Shown piece after piece: positions 48,921 to 61,730 of a stretch of 64,000 nt of DNA. The position numbers and the translations under genes were made by a program. Positions within the stretch are counted from its first letter, which is position 1. Each line of letters opens with the position of its first letter. The notes beneath the pieces are model-generated. The model was not told the DNA's origin and made no database searches. It saw only the letters and a list, made by a program, of their open reading frames with translations. The DNA lies in contig NC_092026.1 in NCBI RefSeq assembly GCF_042242105.1, positions 19,805,191 to 19,869,190 of the forward strand. Direction: 5' to 3'. The stretch is from Pempheris klunzingeri. Its lineage: Eukaryota > Chordata > Actinopteri > Acropomatiformes > Pempheridae.

Positions 48921-51900
48921 ACAAACATGTATTCAAATAGAGCTTCTAGTCTTTACTTAAACAAAAACACCCCTGTGAGCCAAGCTGTTGACTGTCAGGC
49001 GAAAAATTGTGTGTCTCCCTGCCCAGCTATATATGTGTATGCATAAGTGTGTGTGTGTTTATCAGTCCAGCCAATGCATGCACATATATTACCCACACAG
49101 CGTACCACTTCTGTTAATACACCGTGGAGGCATTTGATATGTAACATTTATCAAATTGCTTAGAGACATTTTTTTTTTCCAGAAGGTGGTGTCCAACCAG
49201 CAATGCCCCTTTTCCTAGAGAGCAAAGTGCTGAGTAATTAAACTGCTCCTCAAGCCCTCTCTGTTGAAGGAGGGGTGGGACGAGGGGGGAAGATGACACA
49301 GTGCAAATTAATCACACACTTTATTAACAGACTTAGGTTTTGGTGGAACACTGCTGTCTCCACCGCAGCTAGCTGCACCACTTGGCAACTAACCAACTTA
49401 TGTCTCACGCGACCCCACGCAAATTCATGCTATTACCAACAGTTGCTTGCGTGTGCACTCTCGCAAGACACACACGAGCACTGGGCAAACACACATATGC
49501 ACACACTCCTCTTTTTTCTGCCTCTATCTCCATTTCTCTCCTTCTGTTGCTGCTTCACTTCTCAGCTTGGTGAGTACTTGAATGTCATTATGACTTTTGC
49601 TATCAAAAGCAAACAGCGGGGTTGGAATGAGGAGTGCGTGCCAGACCTCCCGTTCTCCACGCTGGGAGTACGGCAGCATGTCGAGTGCTGTTTTGATTGT
49701 TCGAGCTCTTTTTCTGCTTCCTTTCTGCGAGTGGACAGGCATTTTAAAGGACAGATTTATTGACAAAGCTCCTGCTGTGAGACTCAACCGGCTCACGTGG
49801 TCTAGTTTTTGAATGGAAATCCCCCTCTCTCTGTATATTTACAGTAGAATCACTCTCCCTTGGCCTGTATGTCATTGAAGACGACTTCATATCTGCTGGC
49901 AAATTCGATCCCATTTGCGTAATGCATCGGCAGACAGCACAAGTGAACGATATAATTGAGTTAATGAGCTACATGCCCTTATCTGCTGTTCATTCATACG
50001 GGCAGCCCGAGGCGTGACGACTATCACCCTCTTACACAGGCTACTGTATGTTTGATGAGTCCCTTGAAGGGAGAATTTGATAATGCAGTCGAACTTCCTC
50101 AAGGCAAACTGTTTTGATTTGTGAAGCAAAAAATGAGTTTATCCTCTGCGTTTCTGTTTTTTTTTTTTTTTTTTTTTATTCTAGTCTCTTATTCTACAAT
50201 TAATATTTAAATATCATTGTGATTTATTTATTGGGGCTCGTGCTAAGCTTCACAGAAGCTATTTTCAGGTTGATATCTTCACAGGCAGGAGAGAGGGGAG
50301 GCGTATTGACTTGTACATGAGGAGGTGTCATGCTTAACGCTTGACGCCGTGCCTTGAAGGGTTCTGTGACATTTCCTGGTTCTTCCTCTCCAGGGCTGAA
50401 AGACTGAAAGAGCTGGCCAGGTTACATCAACCTCCCGGTACAATTTACCGAGGTTCTGTTTGAAAGGACGAGGAGAAAAGGAAGGGTCATTTACGTCACA
50501 GGGTCAGTTGCCAGTGGCAAGATGGAAACATGCTGACATTTCTTCGCTCTGCTGTGTGTTACACCTAAATGGAACAAACAGGAAAACCATGGCAACTTGG
50601 TGTGACTTACCATGCTATTGTGCAGAGTGTTAAAGAGGTTTCTATTTTACAAATTTCCATACATCAAACACAAGGCCATTGGAGAATCCACACCAGTACT
50701 TAAAGTTTATCAGCTTATGTGAAACTGTTGAAGATCAAGCTCTTACAGGTATCATGTTGTAAACCAGAATTACTTAGTATCCTTCAGTTAATTTAATATA
50801 AAATATCTTGTTTTGGAATATTCATTTAGTTATACAGTAAACTTTGCAATTAAGGACATTTGCTAAAGATGTTATGAGGACAAGTCTTTCAAGTATGAAG
50901 GCTCAGCATTAACACCACACAACACTGTGCACTTCACCATGCACACGCTACCTGACCTGAATTTATCGATAAATCATACAGGAGAATATTAATTGTCTTA
51001 ATAATTGAGTCATTTCTCAAGGAAAATTGGTTCATTGACTAGTTTCACCTCGTCAGTTGTGAGGATTTTCTTTGTCTTATGTGATATTAACTAAATACCC
51101 TGATATTTTGGACCAAAAAAGCAAGCGATTTGATGACCTCTCCTCAGGCTGTAGGAAAGATTTTACAGACAAAACAATTAATCTAAAAAATAATCAGCAG
51201 ATTATTCGATGATACAAAATGTTTTTGCTAGCATCTGCTGCAAGTCAGTAAGTATTTAAGGAGTCAAGTCTCTTTCAGTCATACCTCACACAGCACAAGT
51301 CCAAGTCTCAAATGATAAGTCTACAGGTCTGGGTGAAACAGCACAGTAAATGAAATGTCTCACTGCAACTGTGTGTCCTGTAAATGTGTCTTTGGTCAGA
51401 TCACTGGATGCCTCCAGTATCTGCTCGGTCATTGTGCTCGGGTCTGTCTTATGGCATCAGCTAAACGGTCGACATGTTAAGACATGCAGTAATTCCATCT
51501 TCAAGAAATCCAATCATTTTTCTGGCATTTTCCGATTAGCTCCAGCCTGTGTCATAAATTGACTGACGCATATTCCCTCAACAATAGACGACTGTCACAG
51601 CGTATGTAGACAGAACTACGAGTGGTTACAGGGGACATGCTACCAGAGTGAAGGAGCGATGGAGGAGAGAGACAACAGTAGTGTGGAGGAGGTGATGTTG
51701 GCCTCTTGCTAAACTGTCACTCTTCCAGTTTTTGTTCATCCTCAATAAACCGCTGCTATGACATTTCCTGTCAGAGTTGAATCACTTAGCTCTGTGATTT
51801 GCACTGGTTTGAAATGAAAAATGAAAGATTCACCTGAATCAAGCCTGACGCCTTCAATTTCAGTCAAGAAATACCTACATCACGCCATCAAACATTTATG

Positions 51901-53044
51901 TGAACAATTTATTGCATGTATACGATACTCTTACACACAAAGACATGCCAACAAAACAAATACCCATTAACTATTCATGAATACATTATTTAATATTCTC
52001 ATTAGCTTTTATCTGTATATAGAAACATATGCTAAGCATATGCTGTGACATGTACATATACATGAAGATTAAGTCAGCTACTCTGGCTGCTGTACTGTAT
52101 TTGTGAAGCGCCTAACTGTAGCGAGGTTTTAAAAAAACATGCATTCATCTGACAAACATCATCATGCACATTATTCTTTCTAACACACTGAAATAGGACC
52201 TTTAAAGCTCCACTTGAGTACTACTAAGGTAAATATTAATAATTCAGCTTGCCAGACGCGATAGACAGTGTGATAAAGTAACTATTTATACAGCAGTTTC
52301 AAAGTAATGTCACAAACATCTTCCCTGTCAGCAAAGTAAATCCATTAAAAACAAGAAATAGAACAGTGATGCAACACCTGCCATTTGTCGGATGATTTCT
52401 CCCAAAGCGCCACAGCCTGCATACATTTTTGAGCACTGGTGGCCCGAGGGGAATCCCTAACCATGACAGTGTTAGCGCAGAGATCTATCCACAGAGAAAT
52501 GTAGTGATGCATCAGATTTTATGCAAGATTTGAGTCGGAAAGGCCAGTAGAGGATGTCAGTCTTTTGGGAAAGTAAGTCTTCTTTGCTTACTGAAATGAT
52601 AGTAATTCCTATTCAAAAGAAGTACATTTTCAGATGTTTTACCTAAGCAAGTGAAGTTTCCTTTGATTTGTAGTGTAGTATATCTGCATGATGCGAGATT
52701 GTCATTAACAGACAGCGATTCCTTGGAATTGATATGATTAGTATTTTAATGGTCCCTCAAGTTATGATGCACAAAATAATTTCTATCTAAAAGGAGTTTG
52801 TTCAAGGTAACTGGGCTTGTCGTTTGGGCTCTCTATAAAAGCATTCAGTTCAGAGGTGGAAAGATCTGTTCTGCCAAAAAGGAAATCTAGTCTAGGTGCC
52901 CTTCATTTACAGTACCATTGTCTGTATGAGTTGAATGAGAATCGCCATAGACAGACAGAGAGATTTCTCAAAATTTATGTCTGTGATTATGTTTTGTAAT
53001 GAATGAAGACGTAACCAAACATATTGCAATTTATTATTAGGGAA
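48921..53044 (+). other. Long intron, second part
   Basis: No supported gene. It contains a T23-type run near 50157-50177 and otherwise AT-rich unique-looking DNA. It may include old repeat fragments that I cannot name. Confidence 0.6.
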
Positions 53045-53225
53045 ACGGGAACGTTGTCACCAAATTTCATGGTGACATTTGACCTAAAACCACAAATTTG
53101 AGCCTGATGGTGACACTAGAGGAAACCTCAGAGGATGACCAACATTTTTGGGAGTTATCCTCTGGGGACCAATGTGACAGAACAACATTACCACCTTAGA
53201 GCCACGCTGTTAGGATGGCTAAAAT
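53045..53225. repeat. Teleost interspersed repeat ('aatttcatgg...ctggggacc' type)
   Basis: 'accaaatttcatggtgacat', 'accacaaattt', 'gatggtgacactagaggaaa', 'atcctctggggacca' and 'tagagccacgctgttaggat' occur in order and match a repeat abundant in fish introns. The middle is shortened compared with the usual form. Class unassigned. Confidence 0.65.
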
Positions 53226-54704
53226 AGCAGGTAAATTTAAGCATTGAACTTAATCATAAATGCCAGAGACTCTGAAGCAATAACCAGGAATTTAGAGATC
53301 ATAGAAGAAAGAGAACAACTAATTGCAGAAAGTGAAATCATTACAGCAACATGATGTCAGCATTGCATCCTTCCCCACTTCTTCCCCCAGCTGTGTTGTA
53401 GTCGGGGTGTCAATCACAGGAGCCCCTGCGCCCAAGCCAATAGACAGTCGACAAATTACCATTTGGAGCGGAACCCAGCTATAAATGGGATTGGGTTGGA
53501 TTTGAGTCTGCTCTACCAGCTTTGGATTTGAATAGAATAGAGTCTGTCCTCTTCTTTTTTTTTATTTTACCTCCGTAGCTTCAGAAAGCAAGATTAGATA
53601 GAGGTAGGGAGGGAAAGAGACACATAAAGAGAGAAAGAGAAGCAGAGTCAGAGGAGACAGAGGGAAAATAAGAAATACAGAGCACGAGAGAGCATCCACG
53701 GGTCTTTAAAATTGCAAAAGCTTTAAAATAAATCTAAATTTAAGGCCATGAAAAGTGTGAAAATGCGTGAAACGTCGGTATTAGAGGTCTTATTTTTCTA
53801 CCACCGTGATAAGTTTTTTTTGTCCTGTCTTCTCTTAGATTATTTCAAAGAAGGCCAGGGTTAGCAAAGCAATAGGTTGTGCAATGTTTTATTCATCATT
53901 TCTGCCTTAGTAAACAAAACTGAACTTCATGTTCCCTAACAAATAATTTGATGTTGTCCTTTTTATTACACTGCACATTCATAATTTCAGAATTTTTATT
54001 AGCTGTACAGAATCACAAATAAGTGTCTTTCGGCAGTTTTATAGTCCTCTGTTTGTAGCGTTGCAAGATCTGTAAACCTTCGCACATTTTGACAATAAAG
54101 TAATTACCATAAACAAATGACACTATTACCAGGAAGGCTGTCAGCCTCTAAGGGCCTCTGTGCTGAATTTTACACAGTGCCCTTTCCAGTCCGATTTTGC
54201 AGGAAATCTGCTAGATTGGTAACAACACAAAGAGTTTGCATTAAGGTATAAATACAGGTGCCATGTTTGCTTTACCAGTGATACACATTATTTTTAGAAC
54301 GCTATTGTTGCTGATATTTAGAGGTACAAAATGCTACATGTATCTTGTGCTGACGTGATTCTTTTTGACTTGATTTAATGAATTCATTTAATATACAAAT
54401 ATTGATCCTTTCATACATATTCTTTTATTTACCTCAGCAATTTAGTCATATTTCTTTCCATATAACTACCATATATTCCAACCTTTTACATTGTTCATTC
54501 CACATCGTCATACTGTTGACTATTGGTGCTGGATGTAATAGGGCATAACATATACAGTATATGATATGTTATAGTACTGTAACATATATCTAGATAACCT
54601 CAGGGAATAGTGTGATGGAATATAGTTCACACTATGCAATTTTATCACTGTTGAAAAAGCACAACTACAGTGGTCCATGTATAACAGGCCTGCTTCACTC
54701 TCCT

Positions 54705-54880
54705 TTTAGCTCTGTTTTTAGTCTCCACCAGCTCCTGAGGGAATTATGTGGCTCTCTAGCTGTTAAATGCTCCACTTTGTTCACCAGCTAGCTGGTAACT
54801 GTGTCTGTCTGCTGTTTGGTGCTGAGCAGCAAGTGTACACTGGGTAAGAGCTTTCTTACTCAACAGCTGCCTGCCTTAAT
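54705..54880. repeat. Interspersed repeat, second copy of the 2481-2640 family
   Basis: 'ctagctgttaaatgctccac', 'tttgttcaccagctagctgg', 'aactgtgtctgtctgctgtt' and 'caacagctgcctgcc' parallel the copy in atp1a2 intron 8 and a family that I recognise from other fish. Confidence 0.55.
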
Positions 54881-54959
54881 ATTTTGGTATTTTTTCAAGA
54901 GAAATCCTCAAACCTTTGTTGGTCTAAACTGCTAAAGTGTGCAGGTTCACTAAATTGAT

Positions 54960-55080
54960 ATACATTTACATTCACGTCTATTCATTTGGCAGATGCTTTT
55001 CGTCCACAGCAACATACAAATGAGACAATACAATACAATTCAAGCTGCAGTAGATCACGGAGAAGTGCCACGACCGACGT
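54960..55080. repeat. Teleost repeat ('catttggcagatgctttt' type)
   Basis: 'tacatttacattcacgtcta', 'ttcatttggcagatgctttt' and 'gtccacagcaacatacaaat' reproduce the start of a very common fish repeat (usual wording 'atttagcagacgcttttatc...'). Probably non-autonomous; class unassigned. Confidence 0.7.
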
Positions 55081-56060
55081 CCTGTTCCATGTTCCAGCTG
55101 ACACATGTGATAAACAAGATTGCAGGAGCATTAAGTAAGACATACGTGCAGGGTAAATGAAATTCTTTTCTTTCTTTTTGAGACAGAGAGACAGAGAAAA
55201 GGGACGGAGGAGGGATATTTAACAACTTTTTGTTTTTTTGACATTTGCTGAGATTGAGTAAGCAATTTTAAGGCCCCACCCTGTTGTTGTAACGTCCATT
55301 TGTCTTCATTTTTGATATTTCATATCTTACATGAGTGATCGACTTGTCAAGAAATAACAGAAGAACAAATAATAATGAAAACAAAGGTTAGTTGCAGCCC
55401 TACATGTGTCACATTTAGACTGCACAAGGCCACATTTCATTTCAGCCACCCAGAGTGGCAGCAGGAGATTCATTAGCTCATTAGTGAAATCATTAGCTAG
55501 AAGTCATGTGATGTGGTAATCTTTAGTAAAGCAAGTTACTGTAATGTCAGTAGTCTTTATACTCCTCTGACCTGCATTTCTACCAAATGAGTGGATGGTG
55601 GGCAGGCAGGTGGATGGGCAGCTCGGTCAGCCCATTTTCTCTGGACAGGACGCTCAGTGGCATCACGCTGCTGTTTGTTTTGATTAATGCGCAGTTCGCG
55701 TGGAACATTTCCTGCTACTGACATTGTGTTGGTTAATTAGGACGAATGTAGAAGGAACGCTCTTCTTTGCTGAATCCTGTGAAGAATCTTTGATTTAGGC
55801 TAATAAAACTTGCACTTTTACATTAAAATATTGCTTATAACTTGTTCAAAAATCACAAGTTATTCCTTCTGAAACTTGCAGAGAGCCTGTGGAGGCAGAG
55901 ACAGAGAGTGCTGCTGCGACTGTGGTCTGGGTTATTTCAGGATGGTTGTCTTGCAGCCTAATGTGGTTTGGCACTTGTGTGTCTAGTCAGGAGGAGATAT
56001 ATGGCTGAATTTGCCTTGAGTGGCTGGCTGGTTTCTGAATGGATGCGCTTTGGTTTCTCT

Positions 56061-56720
56061 GGTTGCTGATTGCTATGGTCAAGACTTTTCTCTCCTATTT
56101 TTCTTCCTCATTTTCTCATCTGTGTCTCCCTTTGTCTTATCCTCCTTGCATCTGCTTCTGTTTGCGTCCTCCTTTCTCCTCTCTTAATGTTTCTCTCTCT
56201 CTGTTTTTAGTTGTCCTTTTCTTCTTTGTTTTCTTCCCTTTTTACACACATCCCAGTTTCTTTCTTTTTTGGCCTCTCCGTTTCCTCTTTTTTTTCTCTT
56301 TGTATTTTTGAAGCTCTCGTCCTTCCTTTCCTTTCATGCTTTATTTCTGTTTTCGCTCCTCTATCTTTGTTTCTTCTTTTCTTCTTCATTCCTATTATCG
56401 TTTCTGCTTTGCTTTCTTCCCCTCTTTTCACTCCCTCTTTCTTCTCATTTCTTTCTTTCTTTCTCCTTGCTAAGTTACTTTATTTTTTGCTCTGTCCTCT
56501 TTTTCTATTTCTTTCTTCCCTCTCTTTTTACATTTATATCTCCTCCCCTCTCATTACTTTTAAGTCCCTTCCTCTGTTCACCTCTCATCCTCTTCTTCCC
56601 TCTCCCAAGCTCTCTCCTTTCCTGTCCTCCCCTCTCGTTTTCTCTTTCTCTTTATCCACATCTCTCTCCCTTCCTGCCTCCTTCTCTGCTCTCCCTCTGT
56701 GTTTGTGCTTGCTGTTTTAG
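56061..56720. repeat. 650-bp pyrimidine-rich tract
   Basis: Almost only C and T on the + strand, made of irregular 'tttctt', 'cctctc' and 'ttcctt' words. All long open frames through it (Phe/Leu/Ser-rich on +, Lys/Glu/Arg-rich on -) follow from this composition and are not genes. Confidence 0.9.
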
Positions 56721-56761
56721 CATACTCTGCAGGGAGCACTCCTGCGATGCCAATTATATTG

Positions 56762-57265
56762 ACTGAAGAAAAGGAGAAAGAGAAAGGGAGAGGAGGGAGA
56801 TGGGAGGAGGAGGAGGAGGAGGAGGAAAAGAAGGAGGGAAGGCTGGAAGACCTATGCATGCGTGCACAAAAACGGACAAATACACACATTCATGCTGATG
56901 GAAGTATTGAATAAGAGGGGATAGAGGTTAGAGAGCACAGGAGGAGCAGAGGAGGAGGAGAAAGAAAGGAAGAAGGGGATGATGAAAGAGGGGGAGAGCT
57001 GGGAGGAAGAAGACAGAGAGAAATTGGAGGAGAGCGAATCCGTCTGTGAGTGTAATAGTCTCCCGCTGTCGAACCCGAGGGAATTCACTGACTGCAGAGG
57101 GGAAGAGAGAGAGGTAGAGAGGCATAGACAGAGAGAGAGACAGAGTGTGGAAGAGAGAGAGTGGATGGTGGAAGGGGGGGTGCGATCACAGCACAGAGGG
57201 AGATAGAGAGATACAGAAGGAGAGAGAGCAAGACAGAGAGAGAAGAAACAGAGGGAGATGGCAAG
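56762..57265. repeat. 500-bp purine-rich tract
   Basis: Predominantly A and G on the + strand (GGA, GAGA and AGAGAGAG units, including (GGA)n near 56805-56825). It starts about 40 bp after the pyrimidine tract ends. Non-coding. Confidence 0.9.
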
Positions 57266-59319
57266 AAAAGAAAGATGACTTCAGCCCTTTCCTCTCGGAG
57301 CTGAGCTTGTAGGACTCCACTCCAGGCAAATGTGGCTTGTGACATTAAATAAGATTCAGCGTCATGACTGAGTGTATGAATGGAGAGCATAAGTATATCA
57401 TAGTAATGTGTTGCTGTACAGTAACTCAGCCCAGAGAACTACTTATAATGTGTCAGTGCAAGCCTGTGCACTGGGTGTTTATACTGTGTGCTCTTCTACG
57501 CAGTATATTGCAAGTGTGTGAAAAGGGTCAGTTCACCCAAATTACCAGAGAGAGTTTTCTGACTCACCTTTGCAATATATAGTCATGTACATAGTTCAAG
57601 TTTTATTTTGTAAGGTTTTGAAATATAAGCGCCAATATTAGCAGTATCTTTTTAATAATGCCCTAATACTCTGGTTAATGTACAGAACTCACTGTGCACA
57701 GTTTTCAATGAGACTGTTTTATTCTAAGGAATTTATCATGGATTTTGTGGCACCACAAACAAAATTCAATTCAATTCTATCGAACTGAGGTGGCAGCAGA
57801 AATCTCAAAAATGGATTATATTTTTGGATGGATTATATTTCAGAAGTGCACAAATAGCTATCTATCTACATGGTTAGACAGTGCTAGAGGCAGAGATGGG
57901 CAAAAATACATCAAAGTCTATTGTGTTTTATTGAATTTGTAAAAGAGCAACAGATTCACCAAGGCCAAATGTAAAAAAGAATACGTACGTTTTAATGTCG
58001 CCTCTTTACTCCACTTCTCTTCCCGTTTCAAAAACACACACTCTCGTCTGGTGTCTCTCTCTCTCTCTCTCAGGTTGAAAATCAAGGCGTTATACTTTCG
58101 TTCACCATCATTGAACGCCACTCACTCTCCCTCCCTCGCTCAGCCACACACTCACAAAGCACAAATACAACAAATAGAAATACAAGTCTCCTTATTCTCG
58201 TTATGTGATAAATGAAGTCAAACTCCTGCCACTCTGTGCTGTGACTTACAACTAAGTGTTTAAAACATACTTAGTATTTTGCTAGTGTATTAGTATTTTT
58301 CTCAGTACACTATGAAACACTGGTAACACCGACTGCGGCAGCAAGTATAAACAATATGTTTCACCCATCTGTTGCTCCATTCTCAAGCCTGGGCAAATTA
58401 CCAGACACACCGTCCACTAAACCACATTAGACCAGATAGATAGACCAGATAGATAGATAGTTGTTGGATTGCTACCAAACAAACGTGCCTTCACATAATG
58501 AGATACTGTTTTGAGTTGAGATGAATGTGTGTTTGAAATCTTATACAAGATAAATGAATATTCACAGTCAGTGTAGTAAAAAGCTAAGTGATGCTGGTGA
58601 CAGTTACTGATGGCTAGCTAGACTGCTGGTGTACGGTCATACAGTAGAGCATCATCAGTAAACATGAATATCATCTCCAACTAAATCGCAGCCTAGCTGT
58701 TAACAGTTTGGTCATCTGTTTAACACTTAGCGTAAAGCTACATAATGATTTTATCAAATAAGTATAGATATCGAGATAATCAATGCCAGGTCACAGTGTG
58801 GGGTAATTTATCCACTTGGAGCGGGAAGATTGATGGGGCATGACGGCTCTGATCAACCTTAATTTATCAAAATATCACAAACCCTCAGGTCCAGACAAGA
58901 TCACTAAATAATTTGTAGACATGTCTATGAAGCAAAGCTTTGAAATGTGTTGAGTTTTCTATCCCCCAAAAAGAGGCATGACAACAATGTATGTGTACAT
59001 ATGTGTTGGTCAGTATTTCTAAACTACAAAAATACAGAACATTTTGAATTTTAAATACATTAATCAGATATGCTGCCCCTCCCTGTCGAAGGGGGTAAGT
59101 GAGAAAATGCCTTTGTGTGAAAAGACCCTTTCACTCACTTTCTAGTAGCTGTTGAAGGATGTTATGCTCCTTTTGAAAGATGTACAAAATAAAATGTAAT
59201 CTCTGCAAAAACCTGTTTTCAGCTGTGCAAGAGCAAAAATAAGCTTCTGCATCCAGTCAACACTTACAGTCTATGTACTGGAAAGAAACCATAGTAATTA
59301 TGATGGGAATAGAAGAGGA

Positions 59320-59580
59320 AATATGATTTTAACTCTAACCCTAATGGGTCATGAACTTATCTAAGTTAACCCAAACCAATATCTTTTCCTAAACCTACCA
59401 AAGTTGTTTTTGTGCGTAACCCTAACCAAACCTCTACCAGACCGTTGGTGACAGACCGTTGTCATAAAACAGAAGCATTTGTGAAAAGCAGTATTTTGTA
59501 GAGGTTGCGGAAGGCACAAACAAATGACGTCATCCTACCGATAGGGGCATCCGATCAGAAAACACTTCTCTGTGCTGTTC
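59320..59580. repeat. Teleost 'cctaaacctaaccaa' interspersed repeat
   Basis: 'gttaacccaaaccaatatct', 'tttcctaaacctaccaaagt' and 'tgcgtaaccctaaccaaacc', followed by 'gcaaatgacgtcatcc'-like text, match a dispersed fish repeat whose wording resembles telomeric units without being a telomere array. Confidence 0.5.
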
Positions 59581-60754
59581 TAAATTGCAGTTACATGCAA
59601 CGTATTTAATTCAATTTAATTTGGAGAACTTTATGAGACAGAGCATTGAACCTGACCTGACGGTTCTTGTTGGAACAAAAACTTTTTATATTGGCTTCAG
59701 TATAGAGATACTAGAGATATCTTAGAGAAACTTTTGCAAAACCCATCAGATATAAAGTACTTGAAACTCCATGGTCGTACATCCAAAATATAGGTTCTTT
59801 TTATGGTTCCCCATAGCTTTAGATAGCTTTAGGGTAGACATGAGTTTTTCACATGACATTGATGGTACAGTGCGCACACATCGGCACAGTCTCTACCAAT
59901 ACAGAATGAAGGGTGTTTGGTGTTTACCTGGCTCTTTAGCTTGACATATACCTTTATGATCTAAATTTATAGCACACATTGGATACTGGATGATATATCT
60001 TGCTGGTATTTGACCTTTTATACCACATATCAGATAATTATGCTGCTCCCTAAATGATGCCTCCTCCCTGTCCACAGCTGCAGAAAAACACTCTGGAATA
60101 AATGCAGCAACATTTTAATGATTCTGTTTTTTGTCTTTGGAATTATTTTCCCATTGAAGGGCATCATATTTCCCATACTTTGGCCTACCATTGAATCCAA
60201 ATAATGTGTCAACTGATCTGGCAGATCTGCCAAGAGTTTTATGGTTAGGAAATGACATTTAGTGTTCTGTAAGGCTTTAAGTGGTGTTGCAGAGGCTTTT
60301 CCACTATGACGAGAATGAAATGTGCATAGAAATGCAGAGCAGTGGAGAGTTAAGTGTGGATACACTGTTTGAATAAATTACAGTAAGTAGTATCAAACTT
60401 ATGCCCGTCAAATTAATTCTTTATAACGGGGCTTTTTGTGAATGTACAATAGATGATAGGGTGCCTGTAAGTGGTTCCTATGATTTGAACTACGTTGAGC
60501 TCATGCTTTACCCACCTATTTTACCATATCACTACCATGCATTATCTTCAGTTTGACATGTATTTATGGTGTGTGTACGCGTGTGTATGAGTGCACCGTC
60601 CACAGCTGTCCTTGCATTTTCAAAATGATTAGGGTCCAGGGGTCGCTGATGAAACTTCTAAGAGATCCTATACAAACTGATGAATGGCTTAATTTCAATA
60701 TCATTTAATTCAGTAGAAATGAATTCATCAGAATGAGTAAGACTGGAGATCCTA

Positions 60755-60915
60755 ATCATAATTTGCATGTTTGGGACATTAAAAACAATATGCAAACGCT
60801 CCACGTCTCCACATTTCAGCCATTTGGACATCTGCATTCAAATGTGTGCAGCACATATGACGATCCTCTGCCCCCTATATTTTATCTCTGGTCAAGTGGG
60901 CCACCAGATGGTCAC
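60755..60915. promoter_or_regulatory. Candidate intronic regulatory island (octamer and CTCF-like motifs)
   Basis: ATTTGCAT (octamer, POU-type) near 60762-60769, an ATATGCAAA near 60789-60797, and CCACCAGATGGTCA (60901-60914), which fits the CTCF core consensus at all but one position. The island is unusually mixed in composition compared with the flanking AT-rich DNA. Motif evidence only. Confidence 0.35.
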
Positions 60916-61310
60916 AGGAGCGCGCCATTTCTCCAGTGTTAGTGGCCATGACAGTTAAGACCACGTGGAGTGACCCTAATTAGTCAATTAGCCCACGAGG
61001 GGCGCCTTAACGATGTCTGGAGCCGCCACGCCACTCTGCGTGCACGCAGATAAAAACGCCACTGTCCTGTCTCTATTGTTTCACTGCCTCTGTCTGTGTT
61101 GCCATTGTTTGAAGCAGCGGGCCCCCTCCCCCTCCTCATCTTCCTCATCTTCTTCATCTTCCCTTCCCTTAGCCTTGCTCTACCATTGATCTCTTTTGTC
61201 TTGATTGGGAGTGACAAACTGTGCGCCATCTGAAAGGTTGCGTTCGTTAGTTGGCATTCGTTTCTTGCGAGACATACACACATTCCTACAGACATGATGG
61301 GGGAAGAGAA

Positions 61311-61328
61311 GGGGGCGCACATGGCCAC

Positions 61329-61369
<41 letters not shown>

Positions 61370-61510
61370 ACACTCACACACACTCACACACTGGAGGACA
61401 CGTATATTCTCAAAGTGGTCCCTGGAGAAAAGAGACATGCTCAGATACAAGGAAGACAGCATTCCAATACACTGACAAACTCACACTTCCAGTTAAGGGG
61501 GGGACAAATC

Positions 61511-61545
<35 letters not shown>

Positions 61546-61678
61546 CATGGATACACACTGTACTCCAAATTTTAGTCCACATTAACATTTCTGCGTCTCT
61601 CAACCCTGCTTTGTCTTTCTTTGATATTTCCAAGGAGACACACAAAAGCACCCTAACTGCCTTACTCACTCCCTGCCA

Positions 61679-61724
<46 letters not shown>

Positions 61725-61730
61725 TTCCAA
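61311..61730. repeat. Three (CA)n microsatellites
   Basis: Arrays at 61333-61391 (interrupted by CT), 61514-61541 and 61680-61722. A (GT)n counterpart lies at about 63505-63530. Predicted proteins through them are artefacts. Confidence 0.92.

Larger units (their letters stand above)
53226..56060 (+). other. Long intron, third part
   Basis: GA-rich patch at 53585-53700. Two interspersed repeats at about 54705-54880 and 54960-55080. No gene. Confidence 0.6.
57266..61310 (+). other. Long intron, fourth part
   Basis: Contains short GATA tandem units near 58430-58462, a repeat at about 59320-59580 and a motif-dense island at 60730-61030. No coding sequence is supported. Confidence 0.6.

Noticed and set aside
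56211..56766. Two long Phe/Leu/Ser-rich frames on the + strand resembling membrane proteins
   Set aside because: They come entirely from the pyrimidine tract. Several frames are open at once and composition alone explains the apparent hydrophobicity.
59320..59580. Interstitial telomere array
   Set aside because: The 'ccctaacc' words are scattered within a longer dispersed repeat and do not form a tandem TTAGGG/CCCTAA array.
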